In this document: piece after piece, positions 1 to 9,893 of the stretch
Layout of the letters: each line of letters begins with the position of its first letter
How positions within the stretch are numbered: the stretch's first letter is position 1
Source of the DNA: Rhodococcus sp. IEGM 1379
Lineage (GTDB): Bacteria > Actinomycetota > Actinomycetes > Mycobacteriales > Mycobacteriaceae
Direction of reading: 5' to 3'
DNA: 64,000 bases
Assembly: GCF_030056815.1 (NCBI RefSeq)
Contig: NZ_JASHKR010000007.1
Location: 1 to 64,000, forward strand
Notes under the pieces: generated by a model
The model's database searches: none
What the model was told of the DNA's origin: nothing
What the model saw: the letters and a program-made list of their open reading frames with translations, nothing else
Translations under genes and position numbers: made by a program

Positions 1-9
1 GCAGCCCAC

Positions 10-693
10 TCATTCACCGGTATTCACCATTCTAGCCACTAACTGAACGGTATTGGGGTTAATGGCATAGCCCGCATTGGTCGCCCAAGCGAATCCGATT
101 GCCACCACGATCAATCCGACTACGAACGGCGCGAGATTTGCGAGCGGCGGAGTGCCGCGAGAATCCGTCACGGCAACGATGAGGAACAGTAGGATCGCCG
201 TGCCGATGATCTGATCGATGAGTGCCGAGCCGAGACTGACCGGGAGCGTCCCGTTTCCGGGCATCGTCGAGAAGATTGTCTGAGTGGCCGTGGTGTGTTC
301 GGGATCGATGGCATTGAGCATGTCGTTGTAATTCCATCGAACGATCAACGCCGCGACGAAGGCACCCGCAGTCTGCGCCAGCGTGTACGGCAGCACTTTG
401 CGCCAAGAGAAGTCCCGGAAAATCGCGAATGCGAACGTGACTGCCGGATTCAGATGAGCACCCGTCGCCCGGCCGGCGACATAGATACCGAACATCACAC
501 CAAGTCCCCAGGCCCACGCAATGCTGTCGTGTCCACCGAGACTTCCGGCGCTCCCGCCGGACACCACCTGCGCCACGACTCCGACGCCGAACAGGATCAA
601 AATCATCGTTCCCGCGAACTCGGCCGCCAATTCTCCCGGAAGCCCCAATCGCTTGGCTTTCTCCATCCCCACCCCAGCCTTTTTGTGATTCAT
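10..693 (-). CDS. glpF: MIP-family glycerol facilitator/aquaporin, C-terminus altered
   Basis: Integral membrane channel of the MIP family, probably for glycerol uptake. The first half-helix motif is intact (GAHLNPAV near residue 80). The second begins as GYAINP near residue 210 but then reads NTVQLVARMVNTGE and stops instead of the family's INPARD-G-R, so the last transmembrane helix is missing. About 227 aa, against the usual 240-280. Five hydrophobic segments are visible. I place the start at 693; an ATG at 666 is also possible. It is divergent from the SorC regulator, whose palindromes lie in the shared promoter region, so substrate-responsive control is likely. The altered C-terminus suggests an insertion or rearrangement just beyond position 54. 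Confidence 0.8.
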   Translation of the reverse strand: MNHKKAGVGMEKAKRLGLPGELAAEFAGTMILILFGVGVVAQVVSGGSAGSLGGHDSIAWAWGLGVMFGIYVAGRATGAHLNPAVTFAFAIFRDFSWRKVLPYTLAQTAGAFVAALIVRWNYNDMLNAIDPEHTTATQTIFSTMPGNGTLPVSLGSALIDQIIGTAILLFLIVAVTDSRGTPPLANLAPFVVGLIVVAIGFAWATNAGYAINPNTVQLVARMVNTGE

Positions 694-754
694 CTCATAG
701 TTTGAATTGCCACACCCGTAGCGTAAGGATATTTGCACATTTACGCATAGCATC

Positions 755-768
755 TGCACATATGTGCA
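755..768. promoter_or_regulatory. Palindromic operator TGCACATATGTGCA
   Basis: Perfect 14-bp palindrome in the glpF/SorC intergenic region. It shares its TGCAC-N4-GTGCA frame with the palindrome at 877. A half-site-like TTGCACAT lies at about 733. Probable binding site for the adjacent SorC-type regulator. Confidence 0.6.
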
Positions 769-876
769 GCTTCCAGATTTACGCACCGTAACGCGGGTAA
801 CAGACACACTCCCGGAGCTTTCCGTGATGAGCGACTCCGCCTGGGCCAAACCCGATAAGATTCGGTTCAGCGCTCT

Positions 877-890
877 TGCACGTACGTGCA
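877..890. promoter_or_regulatory. Palindromic operator TGCACGTACGTGCA
   Basis: Perfect 14-bp palindrome ending 14 bp before the ATG of the SorC-type regulator. Same design as the site at 755. The position fits autoregulation. Confidence 0.6.
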
Positions 891-904
891 GACAGGACGA
901 GACC

Positions 905-1888
905 ATGGAAACTCCCACTTCCGACCCCCCAACCTCCGATCCGGCGGACCAACGTATCGCCGACGCCGTTCAAGCCGCACGTCTCTACTACTTCCAGGAT
1001 CAGACGATGGCCGCAATCGGCCGCGACATGGGAGTGTCCCGATCTACCGTCTCCAGGCTGATCACCTATGCGCGCACTTCGGGACTCGTCGAGATCAAGA
1101 TCAGCACCCCGCATGGCCAGGCGCCTCGCATCGAACGCGAATTCGCGGAACGGTACCGAGTGCGCGCACACGTGGTGACCGTGCCGGAACTGGTGGGAGA
1201 TCTCGAACGTCTCGAGAAGGTCGCAACTTTTGCGGGCCGCCTGTTGGCATCGTTCTTCGACAGCGACATGGTGATGGGGATCGCCTGGGGAACCACTCTC
1301 AGCGAGGTCAGCAAGCACCTCGCCCCCAAACGCACGTACAACTCCTACGTCGTACAACTCAACGGTGCGGCAAATACTCGTACCACGGGAATCTCCTACG
1401 CCAGCGATATCATCAAGACCATCGCAGACGCGTACAGCGCTCTGCCACAAGGCTTTCCGGTACCCGCATTCTTCGACTACCCGGATACCCGGGAGCAGTT
1501 GTGGCGCGAACGCAGCATCAAGCGAGTACTGGACATGCAGAAGCGAATGGACCTGGCGGTCTTCAGTATCGGTGTCCCGGGTGGCAACGTACCGAGTCAT
1601 GTCTACACCGCTGGGTACCTCGAACCCGATGAAGCCGAAGCACTTCGACGTGACGGAGTGGTCGGGGACATCGCAACCGTCTTCTTCCGTTCCGACGGGA
1701 GCTATCGCGGCATCGAACTCAACGAACGCGCGAGTGGTCCGCGACTGGACCTTTTCGAGAAGGTAGCCAGGCGCGTGTGCATCGTCGCCGGAACAGCAAA
1801 ACTTCCCGCACTGGAGGGAGCACTACGGGGCGGACTGATCACCGACCTGATCATCGACGACGTCAGTGCCACCGCACTGGTGTCCTGA
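905..1888 (+). CDS. SorC/DeoR-type sugar-binding transcriptional regulator
   Basis: A 327-aa regulator. The N-terminal helix-turn-helix is at about residues 33-60 (QTMAAIGRDMGVSRSTVSRL). The rest is a SorC-type effector domain related to sugar-phosphate isomerases (VMGIAWGTTLSEV, YASDIIKTIADAY, GDIATVFFRSDGS). The ATG at 905 follows an AGGACGA ribosome-binding site; the open frame extends upstream to 764 but that would start inside an operator. It is divergent from the glycerol channel gene, so it probably controls polyol or glycerol uptake in response to a phosphorylated metabolite. The ligand is inferred, not shown. Confidence 0.85.
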   Translation: METPTSDPPTSDPADQRIADAVQAARLYYFQDQTMAAIGRDMGVSRSTVSRLITYARTSGLVEIKISTPHGQAPRIEREFAERYRVRAHVVTVPELVGDLERLEKVATFAGRLLASFFDSDMVMGIAWGTTLSEVSKHLAPKRTYNSYVVQLNGAANTRTTGISYASDIIKTIADAYSALPQGFPVPAFFDYPDTREQLWRERSIKRVLDMQKRMDLAVFSIGVPGGNVPSHVYTAGYLEPDEAEALRRDGVVGDIATVFFRSDGSYRGIELNERASGPRLDLFEKVARRVCIVAGTAKLPALEGALRGGLITDLIIDDVSATALVS

Positions 1889-2035
1889 CCGCTGCACCCG
1901 CTTCTCGATGTCACGATCTTCCTCACCCACCCAATACCTTGACAAGGAAGACGAATTGGCCGATACCGTCGACGCTGGGATTCGGGGGGGTCGAACTGGC
2001 TCTACCGACGAAAGACGACGCGCTGACGCAACAAG

Positions 2036-2067
2036 GAGAGCCCCACACCATTCGGTGCGGGGCTCTC
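2036..2067. terminator. Hairpin terminator between convergent genes
   Basis: A 14-bp stem (GAGAGCCCCACACC with its complement, one mismatch) around a four-base loop. It lies between the SorC regulator and the converging FKBP gene, so it can serve both strands. No other gene is visible in 1889-2119. Confidence 0.7.
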
Positions 2068-2119
2068 ATGCTGTGCGCCTTCAATCAATCGCGAGCGAGT
2101 AATAACGGCGCGCAGTAAA

Positions 2120-2482
2120 TTACTTGGCGTCGAGCAGATCGATCACGAAGACCAAGGTCTTGCCGGAAAGCTGGTGTCCGGCACCGGCCGGGCCGTAGGC
2201 CAACTCCGGCGGGATGGTGAGCTGACGGCGTCCGCCGACCTTCATACCGGGGATGCCGTCCTGCCAGCCCTTGATCAGGCCGCGGAGCGGGAACTGGATG
2301 GACTCGCCACGGCTCCAGGAGGAGTCGAACTCTTCGCCGGATTCGAACTCGACACCGACGTAGTGAACGTCGACGGTTCCGCCGGGAACGGCTTCGGCGC
2401 CTTCTCCGACAACCAGATCCTTGATGACCAGATCGGTCGGCGCGGGGCCTTCCTGGAATTCGATTACGGGCTTGCTACTCAT
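2120..2482 (-). CDS. FKBP-type peptidyl-prolyl cis-trans isomerase
   Basis: A 120-aa single-domain FKBP, cytoplasmic with no signal peptide. The family core is complete: VHYVGVEFESGEEFDSSW at about residues 40-57, LIKGWQDGIPGMKVGGRRQL at about 69-88, PPELAYG near 90, and the C-terminal LVFVIDLL. The aromatic pocket residues Tyr, Phe, Asp and Trp expected of an active proline isomerase are present. It sits 66 bp downstream of gltA on the same strand and may be cotranscribed with it. Confidence 0.93.
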   Translation of the reverse strand: MSSKPVIEFQEGPAPTDLVIKDLVVGEGAEAVPGGTVDVHYVGVEFESGEEFDSSWSRGESIQFPLRGLIKGWQDGIPGMKVGGRRQLTIPPELAYGPAGAGHQLSGKTLVFVIDLLDAK

Positions 2483-2548
2483 GATGTCCTCCTGAACTAC
2501 GATCCGGACGGGTCCGGGTGTCGAGGCGAATTGTTTGGTGGGCGAAAA

Positions 2549-3847
2549 CTAGCGGGAAGTCATATCCCGATAGTCGCGCTCGGTGTAGCCGGTGTAAATC
2601 TGACGGGGGCGGCCGATCTTGGTGGCCGGATCCTCGTGCATTTCACGCCAGTGTGCGATCCACCCGGGCAGACGGCCCATGGCGAAGAGCACGGTGAACA
2701 TGCGCGGCGGGAAGCCCATCGCGCGGTAGATCAGACCTGTGTAGAAGTCCACGTTCGGGTACAGCTTGCGCTCGATGAAGTAGTCGTCGGTGAGAGCCGC
2801 TTCTTCGAGTTGCATTGCGATGTTGAGCAATTCGTCGTCGCCGCCGAGCTTGCCGAGGATGTTGTGCGCGGTCTCGCGGACCAGCGCGGCGCGCGGGTCG
2901 TAGTTGCGGTAGACGCGATGCCCGAAGCCCATGAGCTTCACGCCGTCTTCCTTGTTCTTGACCTTGCGGACGAACTCGGCTGCGGTGCTTCCGTTGGCCT
3001 TGATCTCGTCGAGCATCTCGAGCACGGCCTGGTTTGCGCCGCCGTGCAGCGGGCCCCAGAGTGCGTTGATACCGGCAGAGACCGACGTGAACATGTTGGC
3101 GTCGGAGGAACCGACCATGCGCACGGTGGAGGTGGAGCAGTTCTGCTCGTGGTCCGCGTGCAGGATCAGCAGCATGTCGAGTGCCTTGGCGACCTCGGGA
3201 TCACCCTGGTACGGCTCGGCCGGGAAGCCGAACGTCATGCGCATGAAGTTCTCGACCAGGCTCAACGAGTTGTCCGGGTAGAGGAACGGCTGTCCGACGG
3301 ACTTCTTGTATGCGTACGCCGCGATGGTCGGCAGCTTCGCGAGAAGACGGATGGTGGAAAGCTCCACCTGCTCCGGATCCTCGGGATCCAGAGAATCCTG
3401 GTAGTACGCCGAGAGCGCATTGACTGCAGAGGACAGAACCGGCATCGGGTGTGCGTTGCGCGGGAAGCCGTCGAAGAACCGCTTGAGGTCTTCGTGCAGG
3501 AGTGTGTGGCGACGGATGCGGTCCGTGAAGGACTCGAGCTGGACCTCGGTAGGAAGCTCACCGTAGATCAGCAGGTAGCTGACCTCCATGAACGTCGACT
3601 TACCGGCCAACTGCTCGATGGGGTATCCGCGGTAACGCAGGATGCCCTTCTCGCCGTCGATGTAGGTGATTGCGGAACTGGTGGATGCAGTGTTCACAAA
3701 GCCGGGGTCAAGGGTGGTGTACCCCGTATTGGCCAGCAGCTTTCCCAGTTCGATGCCGTCATTGCCCTCGGTTGCCCTGGCAATGGACATCGTGTGCTCA
3801 CCACCGGGGTAAGTAAGCGTGGGCTTTGTGTCATTGTCAGCGGGCAC
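2549..3847 (-). CDS. gltA: Type II citrate synthase
   Basis: Condenses oxaloacetate and acetyl-CoA to citrate, the entry step of the TCA cycle. The 432-aa length is standard for the hexameric bacterial type. Catalytic landmarks are present: LHADHEQNCSTSTVRMVGSS, GPLHGGANQAVLEML, GFGHRVYRNYDPRA (active-site His) and VDFYTGLIYRAMG (active-site Asp). Followed by the FKBP gene. The upstream 350 bp hold a perfect TGAAACATGTTTCA palindrome. A second citrate synthase gene is at 7414. In mycobacteria the equivalent of this copy (gltA2) is the main enzyme. Confidence 0.96.
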   Translation of the reverse strand: MPADNDTKPTLTYPGGEHTMSIARATEGNDGIELGKLLANTGYTTLDPGFVNTASTSSAITYIDGEKGILRYRGYPIEQLAGKSTFMEVSYLLIYGELPTEVQLESFTDRIRRHTLLHEDLKRFFDGFPRNAHPMPVLSSAVNALSAYYQDSLDPEDPEQVELSTIRLLAKLPTIAAYAYKKSVGQPFLYPDNSLSLVENFMRMTFGFPAEPYQGDPEVAKALDMLLILHADHEQNCSTSTVRMVGSSDANMFTSVSAGINALWGPLHGGANQAVLEMLDEIKANGSTAAEFVRKVKNKEDGVKLMGFGHRVYRNYDPRAALVRETAHNILGKLGGDDELLNIAMQLEEAALTDDYFIERKLYPNVDFYTGLIYRAMGFPPRMFTVLFAMGRLPGWIAHWREMHEDPATKIGRPRQIYTGYTERDYRDMTSR

Positions 3848-3989
3848 GAAGGATCCCTCTCAAGCTCAAACCAACGAGTAACTTCATACGATTCAACTAG
3901 AAACTAGTCGCACCGAACAAAACATGCCGAGGGAGGGTAGCTCCTCGAAGGATTTCAGCCCGCTAGGAGTTAGACACATCTCCCGAAAC

Positions 3990-4003
3990 TGAAACATGTT
4001 TCA
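3990..4003. promoter_or_regulatory. Palindrome TGAAACATGTTTCA upstream of gltA
   Basis: Perfect 14-bp palindrome 142 bp before the gltA start. It fits the TnnAACnnGTTnnA pattern described for the KstR class of TetR regulators, but other TetR factors could use it. The 356-bp stretch 3848-4203 holds no gene that I can support. Confidence 0.45.
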
Positions 4004-4203
4004 CTGCCTTGGCCGCGGACGTGCACGATCCGATGTTCACACCCCCGAACCTACCGTGAACTGCTTGTTTGCTGAAGGGTTGTCGTTTCACACCACATCG
4101 ACCCGCCATAAAACCCGCCTCACAGCAGAACCAGGTTCAACAAGTGACCTCCATCGGGGCCGTCCACAGCTTCGTTACGCGCTCCCAGCATTTGGGATGG
4201 GGC

Positions 4204-5151
4204 TCACAACGCGTAGATCCCCCACATACCCGTCCACGTCTTCCCCGGCCCGAGAACCAACATGTCGATTCCCGAATTGAAGGCGTCGGGCGGGCACGTC
4301 ATCGGCTCCAGGGCCAACGCTCGTCCGCGATCCGGATACCCCTTGTCGTTTGCGGGATCTGCGATGAAGGCCTGAATCCAGGGGAACTCACGCGTCGTCC
4401 ACAGTGCCGTACCGGTGCCGTCGGGCGCGAGCAACTCGTGCTGCGTGCGTCCGCTGCCGTCGACGACGTCCAACGCGCTGTATGGCGTATCCAGCTGCAC
4501 ACCTTCGAGCGAACGCGGCGTCCGGAAATCGAAATCCGTGCCCGCAACAGGCTGCGAATACGCGCTGGGCAGCAACCGCTGCGGATCGATCGGCAGTCGT
4601 GTCCCCGCAGCCAGATGAAGAGAACATTCGTCGAGCGGAAAATCGCCGGCCCGGATGAAGGTGTGCATTCCGAGCCCGAACGGCGACGGCGTCGCACCTT
4701 TGTTGGTCGCAGTGTGCGTCACGGTCAAGCCGTTCTCGTCCACCGCGTAGACGATCGTCAACTGCAACGGGTACGGCCAACCCTTGTGTAATCCCACGTC
4801 GACGGACAATTCGACGCGACTGTACGTGTGGTTGACGAGACTCCAATTGCGTCGACGAACGAACCCGTGACTGGCATTCCCCAAAGCCGGTTCGGTGATC
4901 TCGAGCTGATGTTCGATGCCGTCGAACATGAAATGGCCGTCACGGATCCGATTGGGCCAGGGCGCCAGCACCAGTCCGGCGGACAACGGCGGTTTCGAAC
5001 CCAGCTCCCAGGTTTCGGTGAGCGCACGACGCCCCGACGGACCCTCGTGATCGAGCAATCGCAATCCGGCTCCCGCCGCCGCGATCTCGGCCCGATAGCT
5101 GCCACCACGGATCTCGAACCCACCTCTACCCGTGCTGTGCGGTTGCGTCAT
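4204..5151 (-). CDS. Aldose 1-epimerase family protein
   Basis: A 315-aa galactose-mutarotase-like protein, probably interconverting alpha and beta anomers of a hexose. Seen in the sequence: substrate-pocket motif LAPWPNRIRDG at about residues 82-92, NASHGFVR (catalytic-type His) near 112-119, the second His in GLGMHTFIR near 190, and the C-terminal acidic region ALALEPMTCPPDAF (catalytic-type Glu). No signal peptide. It lies 41 bp downstream of an MFS transporter on the same strand, so the transporter and epimerase may act on the same sugar. The actual sugar is unknown. Confidence 0.88.
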   Translation of the reverse strand: MTQPHSTGRGGFEIRGGSYRAEIAAAGAGLRLLDHEGPSGRRALTETWELGSKPPLSAGLVLAPWPNRIRDGHFMFDGIEHQLEITEPALGNASHGFVRRRNWSLVNHTYSRVELSVDVGLHKGWPYPLQLTIVYAVDENGLTVTHTATNKGATPSPFGLGMHTFIRAGDFPLDECSLHLAAGTRLPIDPQRLLPSAYSQPVAGTDFDFRTPRSLEGVQLDTPYSALDVVDGSGRTQHELLAPDGTGTALWTTREFPWIQAFIADPANDKGYPDRGRALALEPMTCPPDAFNSGIDMLVLGPGKTWTGMWGIYAL

Positions 5152-5192
5152 GAACTTAAGTTTCCACCACGAACCGTCCGCAAACCAGGACG

Positions 5193-6458
5193 TCAGGCGG
5201 CGCGTCCCACCTTGTACCGAACGAACGTCGGGAAGGCGATTGCCGCCACGACGACCCCGACGACCACCAGAACACCACCGCCGGCCGCCGCCACCCCCGT
5301 TCCGAACAGGAACGCCGCGCCGCCGTGCAGGACGTCACCGATACGCGGGCCACCCGCCACGACGACGATGAAGACGCCCTGGAGCCGTCCGCGCATGTCG
5401 TCCGTCGCGACTTGTTGGAGCATCGTGCTTCGGAAGGCTGCCGACACCATGTCGACGGCACCGCCGAATGCCAGGAACCCCACCGCTGCCCACAGATAAA
5501 TCACGCTGGAGCTCGGACTCGCGAAGTACACGGCCACGCCGAATCCGATCATCGACACTCCCCACAAGACGATGCAGATCAGAATTGCCTTGCCCTGGTA
5601 TTGAACTCGCGGCAACCACCCGGAAAAGACGCCGCCGAGTACGGCACCCGCCGACATCGCCGCGAACAACAAGCCCAACGCAAAGCCGCCCTGGGGTGGA
5701 CCACCGAAGGTCTCATGCGCAATCTCCGGGAACAGCGCCCGGGACATGCCGAACACCATCGCGATGATGTCGACGACAAAGGACGCGAGCAGTACCTTCT
5801 GCGTCGCGAGATAGGAAAACCCGCTGAGGACTTCGCCAATACCTGCACGTCTCGACGTTCCGGTCGGTGGTATCGCCGGGAGCTTCCACACGGCCCACAG
5901 GGTTGCCAGCAGAAAGATCGTGTCCAGCAAATACAGCAGCGACAATCCGACCAGATAAATCAGGACTCCGCCGAGCAGTGGCCCGACGATCGCACCGAAC
6001 TGCACCACCGTCATGTTCAGTGAGTTCGCGGCCGGCAACTGCGCTCCCGGAATCAACCGCGGAATGATCGCGGCCCGGGTCGGCTGGTTGACCGCGAAGA
6101 ATGCCTGTTGCACCGCGAACAGTGTGAGAACAAGCCAGGCGTTGTTCACGTTCATCGCTGCCTGGATCCAGAACAGCAAAGACGTGACACCAAGGCCGAT
6201 CGAGCTGATCATCAACAGCCGTCGGCGATCCATCACGTCGGCGAGCGCGCCGCCCCACAACCCGAAAATGATCAGCGGCACAAGGCCGAAAATTCCCGTT
6301 AAACCCACATAGCCGGAACTGCCGGTGATGACGTACACCTGCTGCGGGACTGCGACCACACTGAGTTGGGCGCCGATTACCGTGACGATTCCGGCGGTCC
6401 ACAACCGTCGGTAATCAGGATTCTCGAGCGGAGTCGTGTCCGCGAGAACACTCTTCAC
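5193..6458 (-). CDS. MFS transporter
   Basis: A 421-aa major facilitator protein of the drug/siderophore-exporter (EntS-like) kind with about 10-12 hydrophobic segments. The family loop between helices 2 and 3 is visible as GGALADVMDRRRLLMIS. I choose the GTG at 6458 because it overlaps the pdxH stop by four bases (GTGA), which indicates coupled translation; an upstream start at 6482 would lie inside pdxH. The substrate is unknown. It is part of a minus-strand run of pdxH, this gene and the epimerase. Confidence 0.85.
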   Translation of the reverse strand: MKSVLADTTPLENPDYRRLWTAGIVTVIGAQLSVVAVPQQVYVITGSSGYVGLTGIFGLVPLIIFGLWGGALADVMDRRRLLMISSIGLGVTSLLFWIQAAMNVNNAWLVLTLFAVQQAFFAVNQPTRAAIIPRLIPGAQLPAANSLNMTVVQFGAIVGPLLGGVLIYLVGLSLLYLLDTIFLLATLWAVWKLPAIPPTGTSRRAGIGEVLSGFSYLATQKVLLASFVVDIIAMVFGMSRALFPEIAHETFGGPPQGGFALGLLFAAMSAGAVLGGVFSGWLPRVQYQGKAILICIVLWGVSMIGFGVAVYFASPSSSVIYLWAAVGFLAFGGAVDMVSAAFRSTMLQQVATDDMRGRLQGVFIVVVAGGPRIGDVLHGGAAFLFGTGVAAAGGGVLVVVGVVVAAIAFPTFVRYKVGRAA

Positions 6459-7138
6459 GGTTGGAGACGAACTGCGGACCACTGACCGTCGACGACGGCA
6501 GTTCGGACCCGATTGTGCATCCGGTTGGCGCGGCCCTGCCAGAATTCGACGATCTCGGGGCGGATCAGGATCCCGCCCCAGTACGGCGGCACCGGAATCT
6601 CGCCGTCGACGCCGAAGCGCGCAGCGACTTCACGGAGTTGTTCGTCCAACGCGGCCCGCGATTCGACGGGTTGTGATTGCGACGACGCCCAGGCCCCGAG
6701 CTGAGACCCCCGCGGCCGGGTACGCCAATACTCTTGTGTCACTTGCTCACTCACATGCTCGGCTGCGCCTCGCACGATGACCTGCCGGGCGAGCGTCAGC
6801 CAGGTGAAATTCACCGACGCGAAGGGATTGGCGTCCAGTTGACGCGCTTTGTCGGAGCGATAGTTGGTGAAGAACAGAACCCCGGCTTCGGACAAGCCCT
6901 TACAGAGGACCGTCCGGGACGTCGGGTGCCCGTGCTCGTCGAGAGTGGACAGTGTCATCGCGTTCGGTTCGGGTGCCTCGGCCTCGACGGCGTCCTGCAG
7001 CCACTGACGCATGAGCGGCAGCCAGCCGTTCTCGACCTGACTCACATCCAATTCGACGCTCATCCGGTCGTGCACAGCCCCTGATTCACTGCCAGGATGC
7101 GGATACCCCACCCGCATCGCAGCCAGTTCATTGTTCAC
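6455..7138 (-). CDS. pdxH: Pyridoxamine 5'-phosphate oxidase
   Basis: FMN enzyme oxidising pyridoxamine or pyridoxine phosphate to pyridoxal phosphate (PLP). Conserved blocks: PNAMTLSTLDEHGHPTSRTV, LFFTNYRSDKARQLDANP, RPRGSQLGAWAS-QSQ, and the C-terminal WQGRANRMHNR. The length of 227 aa is typical. The start is uncertain: a GTG at 7138 follows an AGGA, an ATG lies at 7117, and the frame opens at 7204. The product PLP is the cofactor of SerC and DapC encoded in the same window. Coupled by a four-base overlap to the downstream MFS gene. Confidence 0.92.
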   Translation of the reverse strand: MNNELAAMRVGYPHPGSESGAVHDRMSVELDVSQVENGWLPLMRQWLQDAVEAEAPEPNAMTLSTLDEHGHPTSRTVLCKGLSEAGVLFFTNYRSDKARQLDANPFASVNFTWLTLARQVIVRGAAEHVSEQVTQEYWRTRPRGSQLGAWASSQSQPVESRAALDEQLREVAARFGVDGEIPVPPYWGGILIRPEIVEFWQGRANRMHNRVRTAVVDGQWSAVRLQP

Positions 7139-7413
7139 TACCACCGGGTCCTGACGTTCCTTCGACACAGCCCAGAACGCTACTCCCGGGTACTCACCGG
7201 TCACCGGCCGTGCGGCACCCGCTAAAGTTTGCCGTGGCTAGACCCGATTCGAATCGCAGGCCGCATCAGCGACCGCAGCCGAATCGGGACGAGAAGATTG
7301 CGCAAGACAACTTGAAGTGCGTGCTCATCCCGCAAGCACTTGACGCGCAATCGCTGAAGGCTGAGGCAGTGCGACTCTGACCGGGCGCACTCGAACGAGG
7401 AGAGTCCACGAGA

Positions 7414-8541
7414 ATGGCAGTGAGCGCAGGAATACCCGACGATTTCGTCAGCGGACTCGAAGGCGTAGTCGCCTTCACCAGTGACATCGCCGAGCCCGAC
7501 AAAGACGGCGGCGCACTGCGCTACCGCGGCGTCGACATCGAAGATCTGGTCGGCCAGAAGGTTACCTTCGGCAATGTATGGGCACTGCTCGTGGACGGAC
7601 GCTTCGGCGCAGGCTTGCCGCCCGCCGAGCCGTTCCCCCTCCCCATCCACACCGGTGACGTCCGTGTCGACGTCCAGGCCGGACTCGCGATGCTGGCTCC
7701 CATCTGGGGCTACGCACCGCTACTGGACATCGACGACGAGACTGCCCGCGACCAGCTCGCACGCGCATCCGTCATGGCACTGTCGTACGTCGCACAGTCG
7801 GCGCGCGGCATCTACCAGCCCGCAGTTCCGCAGAAGCGCATCGACGAAGCCAAGACCGTCACCGAGCGGTTCATGGTCCGCTGGCAGGGCGAGCCCAACC
7901 CGGCCCACGTCGAGGCAATCGACGCGTACTGGGTCTCCGCTGCCGAGCACGGCATGAACGCGTCCACCTTCACCGCCCGCGTCATCGCCTCCACCGGCGC
8001 TGACGTCGCGGCTTCCCTCTCCGGTGCCATCGGCGCCATGTCCGGCCCGCTGCACGGCGGCGCACCGGCACGCGTACTCCCGATGATCGAAGAGACCGAG
8101 CGCACCGGCGACGCCCGTGCCCTGGTCAAGGGCATCCTGGACCGCAAGGAAAAGCTCATGGGCTTCGGGCACCGGGTTTACCGCGCCGAAGATCCCCGTG
8201 CACGCGTGCTCCGCGCCACGGCGAAGCGTCTCAACGCCACCCGCTACGAAGCTGCTGCAGCTCTCGAGCAGGCCGCTCTCACCGAACTGCGTGAACGTCG
8301 TCCGGACCGTGCGATCGAGACCAACGTCGAGTTCTGGGCTGCTGTCATCCTGGACTTCGCCGAGGTTCCCGCGCACATGATGCCCGCCATGTTCACGTGT
8401 GGCCGCACCGCCGGTTGGTGTGCACACATCCTCGAACAGAAGCGTCTCGGTAAACTGGTTCGTCCGGCCGCCATCTACACCGGTCCGGCACCTCGATCCC
8501 CCGAGTCCGTCGAGGGCTGGGATCAGATCAGCCACGCGTAA
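7414..8541 (+). CDS. citA: Citrate synthase 2 (CitA type)
   Basis: A 375-aa second citrate synthase-family enzyme, shorter than gltA. It keeps the active-site motifs GPLHGGAPARVLPMI, GFGHRVYRAEDPRARV and the C-terminal AVILDFAEVP. It resembles mycobacterial CitA (Rv0889c), which also lies in this neighbourhood. Whether it makes citrate or 2-methylcitrate cannot be told from sequence alone. The ATG follows a GAGGAG ribosome-binding site. It is divergent from pdxH; the 275-bp region between them (7139-7413) shows no other gene. Confidence 0.9.
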   Translation: MAVSAGIPDDFVSGLEGVVAFTSDIAEPDKDGGALRYRGVDIEDLVGQKVTFGNVWALLVDGRFGAGLPPAEPFPLPIHTGDVRVDVQAGLAMLAPIWGYAPLLDIDDETARDQLARASVMALSYVAQSARGIYQPAVPQKRIDEAKTVTERFMVRWQGEPNPAHVEAIDAYWVSAAEHGMNASTFTARVIASTGADVAASLSGAIGAMSGPLHGGAPARVLPMIEETERTGDARALVKGILDRKEKLMGFGHRVYRAEDPRARVLRATAKRLNATRYEAAAALEQAALTELRERRPDRAIETNVEFWAAVILDFAEVPAHMMPAMFTCGRTAGWCAHILEQKRLGKLVRPAAIYTGPAPRSPESVEGWDQISHA

Positions 8542-8581
8542 CACCTGCTCGAATCACCAATCACGGTAGTACAGAACATAA

Positions 8582-9724
<1,143 letters not shown>

Positions 9725-9746
9725 GCCAATTCTCGACTCGTTCCAT

Positions 9747-9783
9747 CTGCTGGCCCCGATTCTTTCCGAGTCGGGGCCAGCAG
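9747..9783 (+). terminator. Terminator hairpin after serC
   Basis: Perfect 13-bp GC-rich stem (CTGCTGGCCCCGA) with an 11-base loop, 22 bp after the serC stop. No strong U-tract follows. Confidence 0.75.
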
Positions 9784-9893
9784 TGTCTTCAGACCAATCC
9801 GGCGTATTCCGAACTGAACAGCTGCCACGCGCACTAACATCCCAATTCTGTACTGAACTGGGATTATTGCCGCCAATCAGACCGGGGGACCGC

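Noticed and set aside
2174-3907. 577-aa open frame on the plus strand
   Set aside because: Antisense shadow of gltA and the FKBP gene, which have full family motifs on the minus strand.
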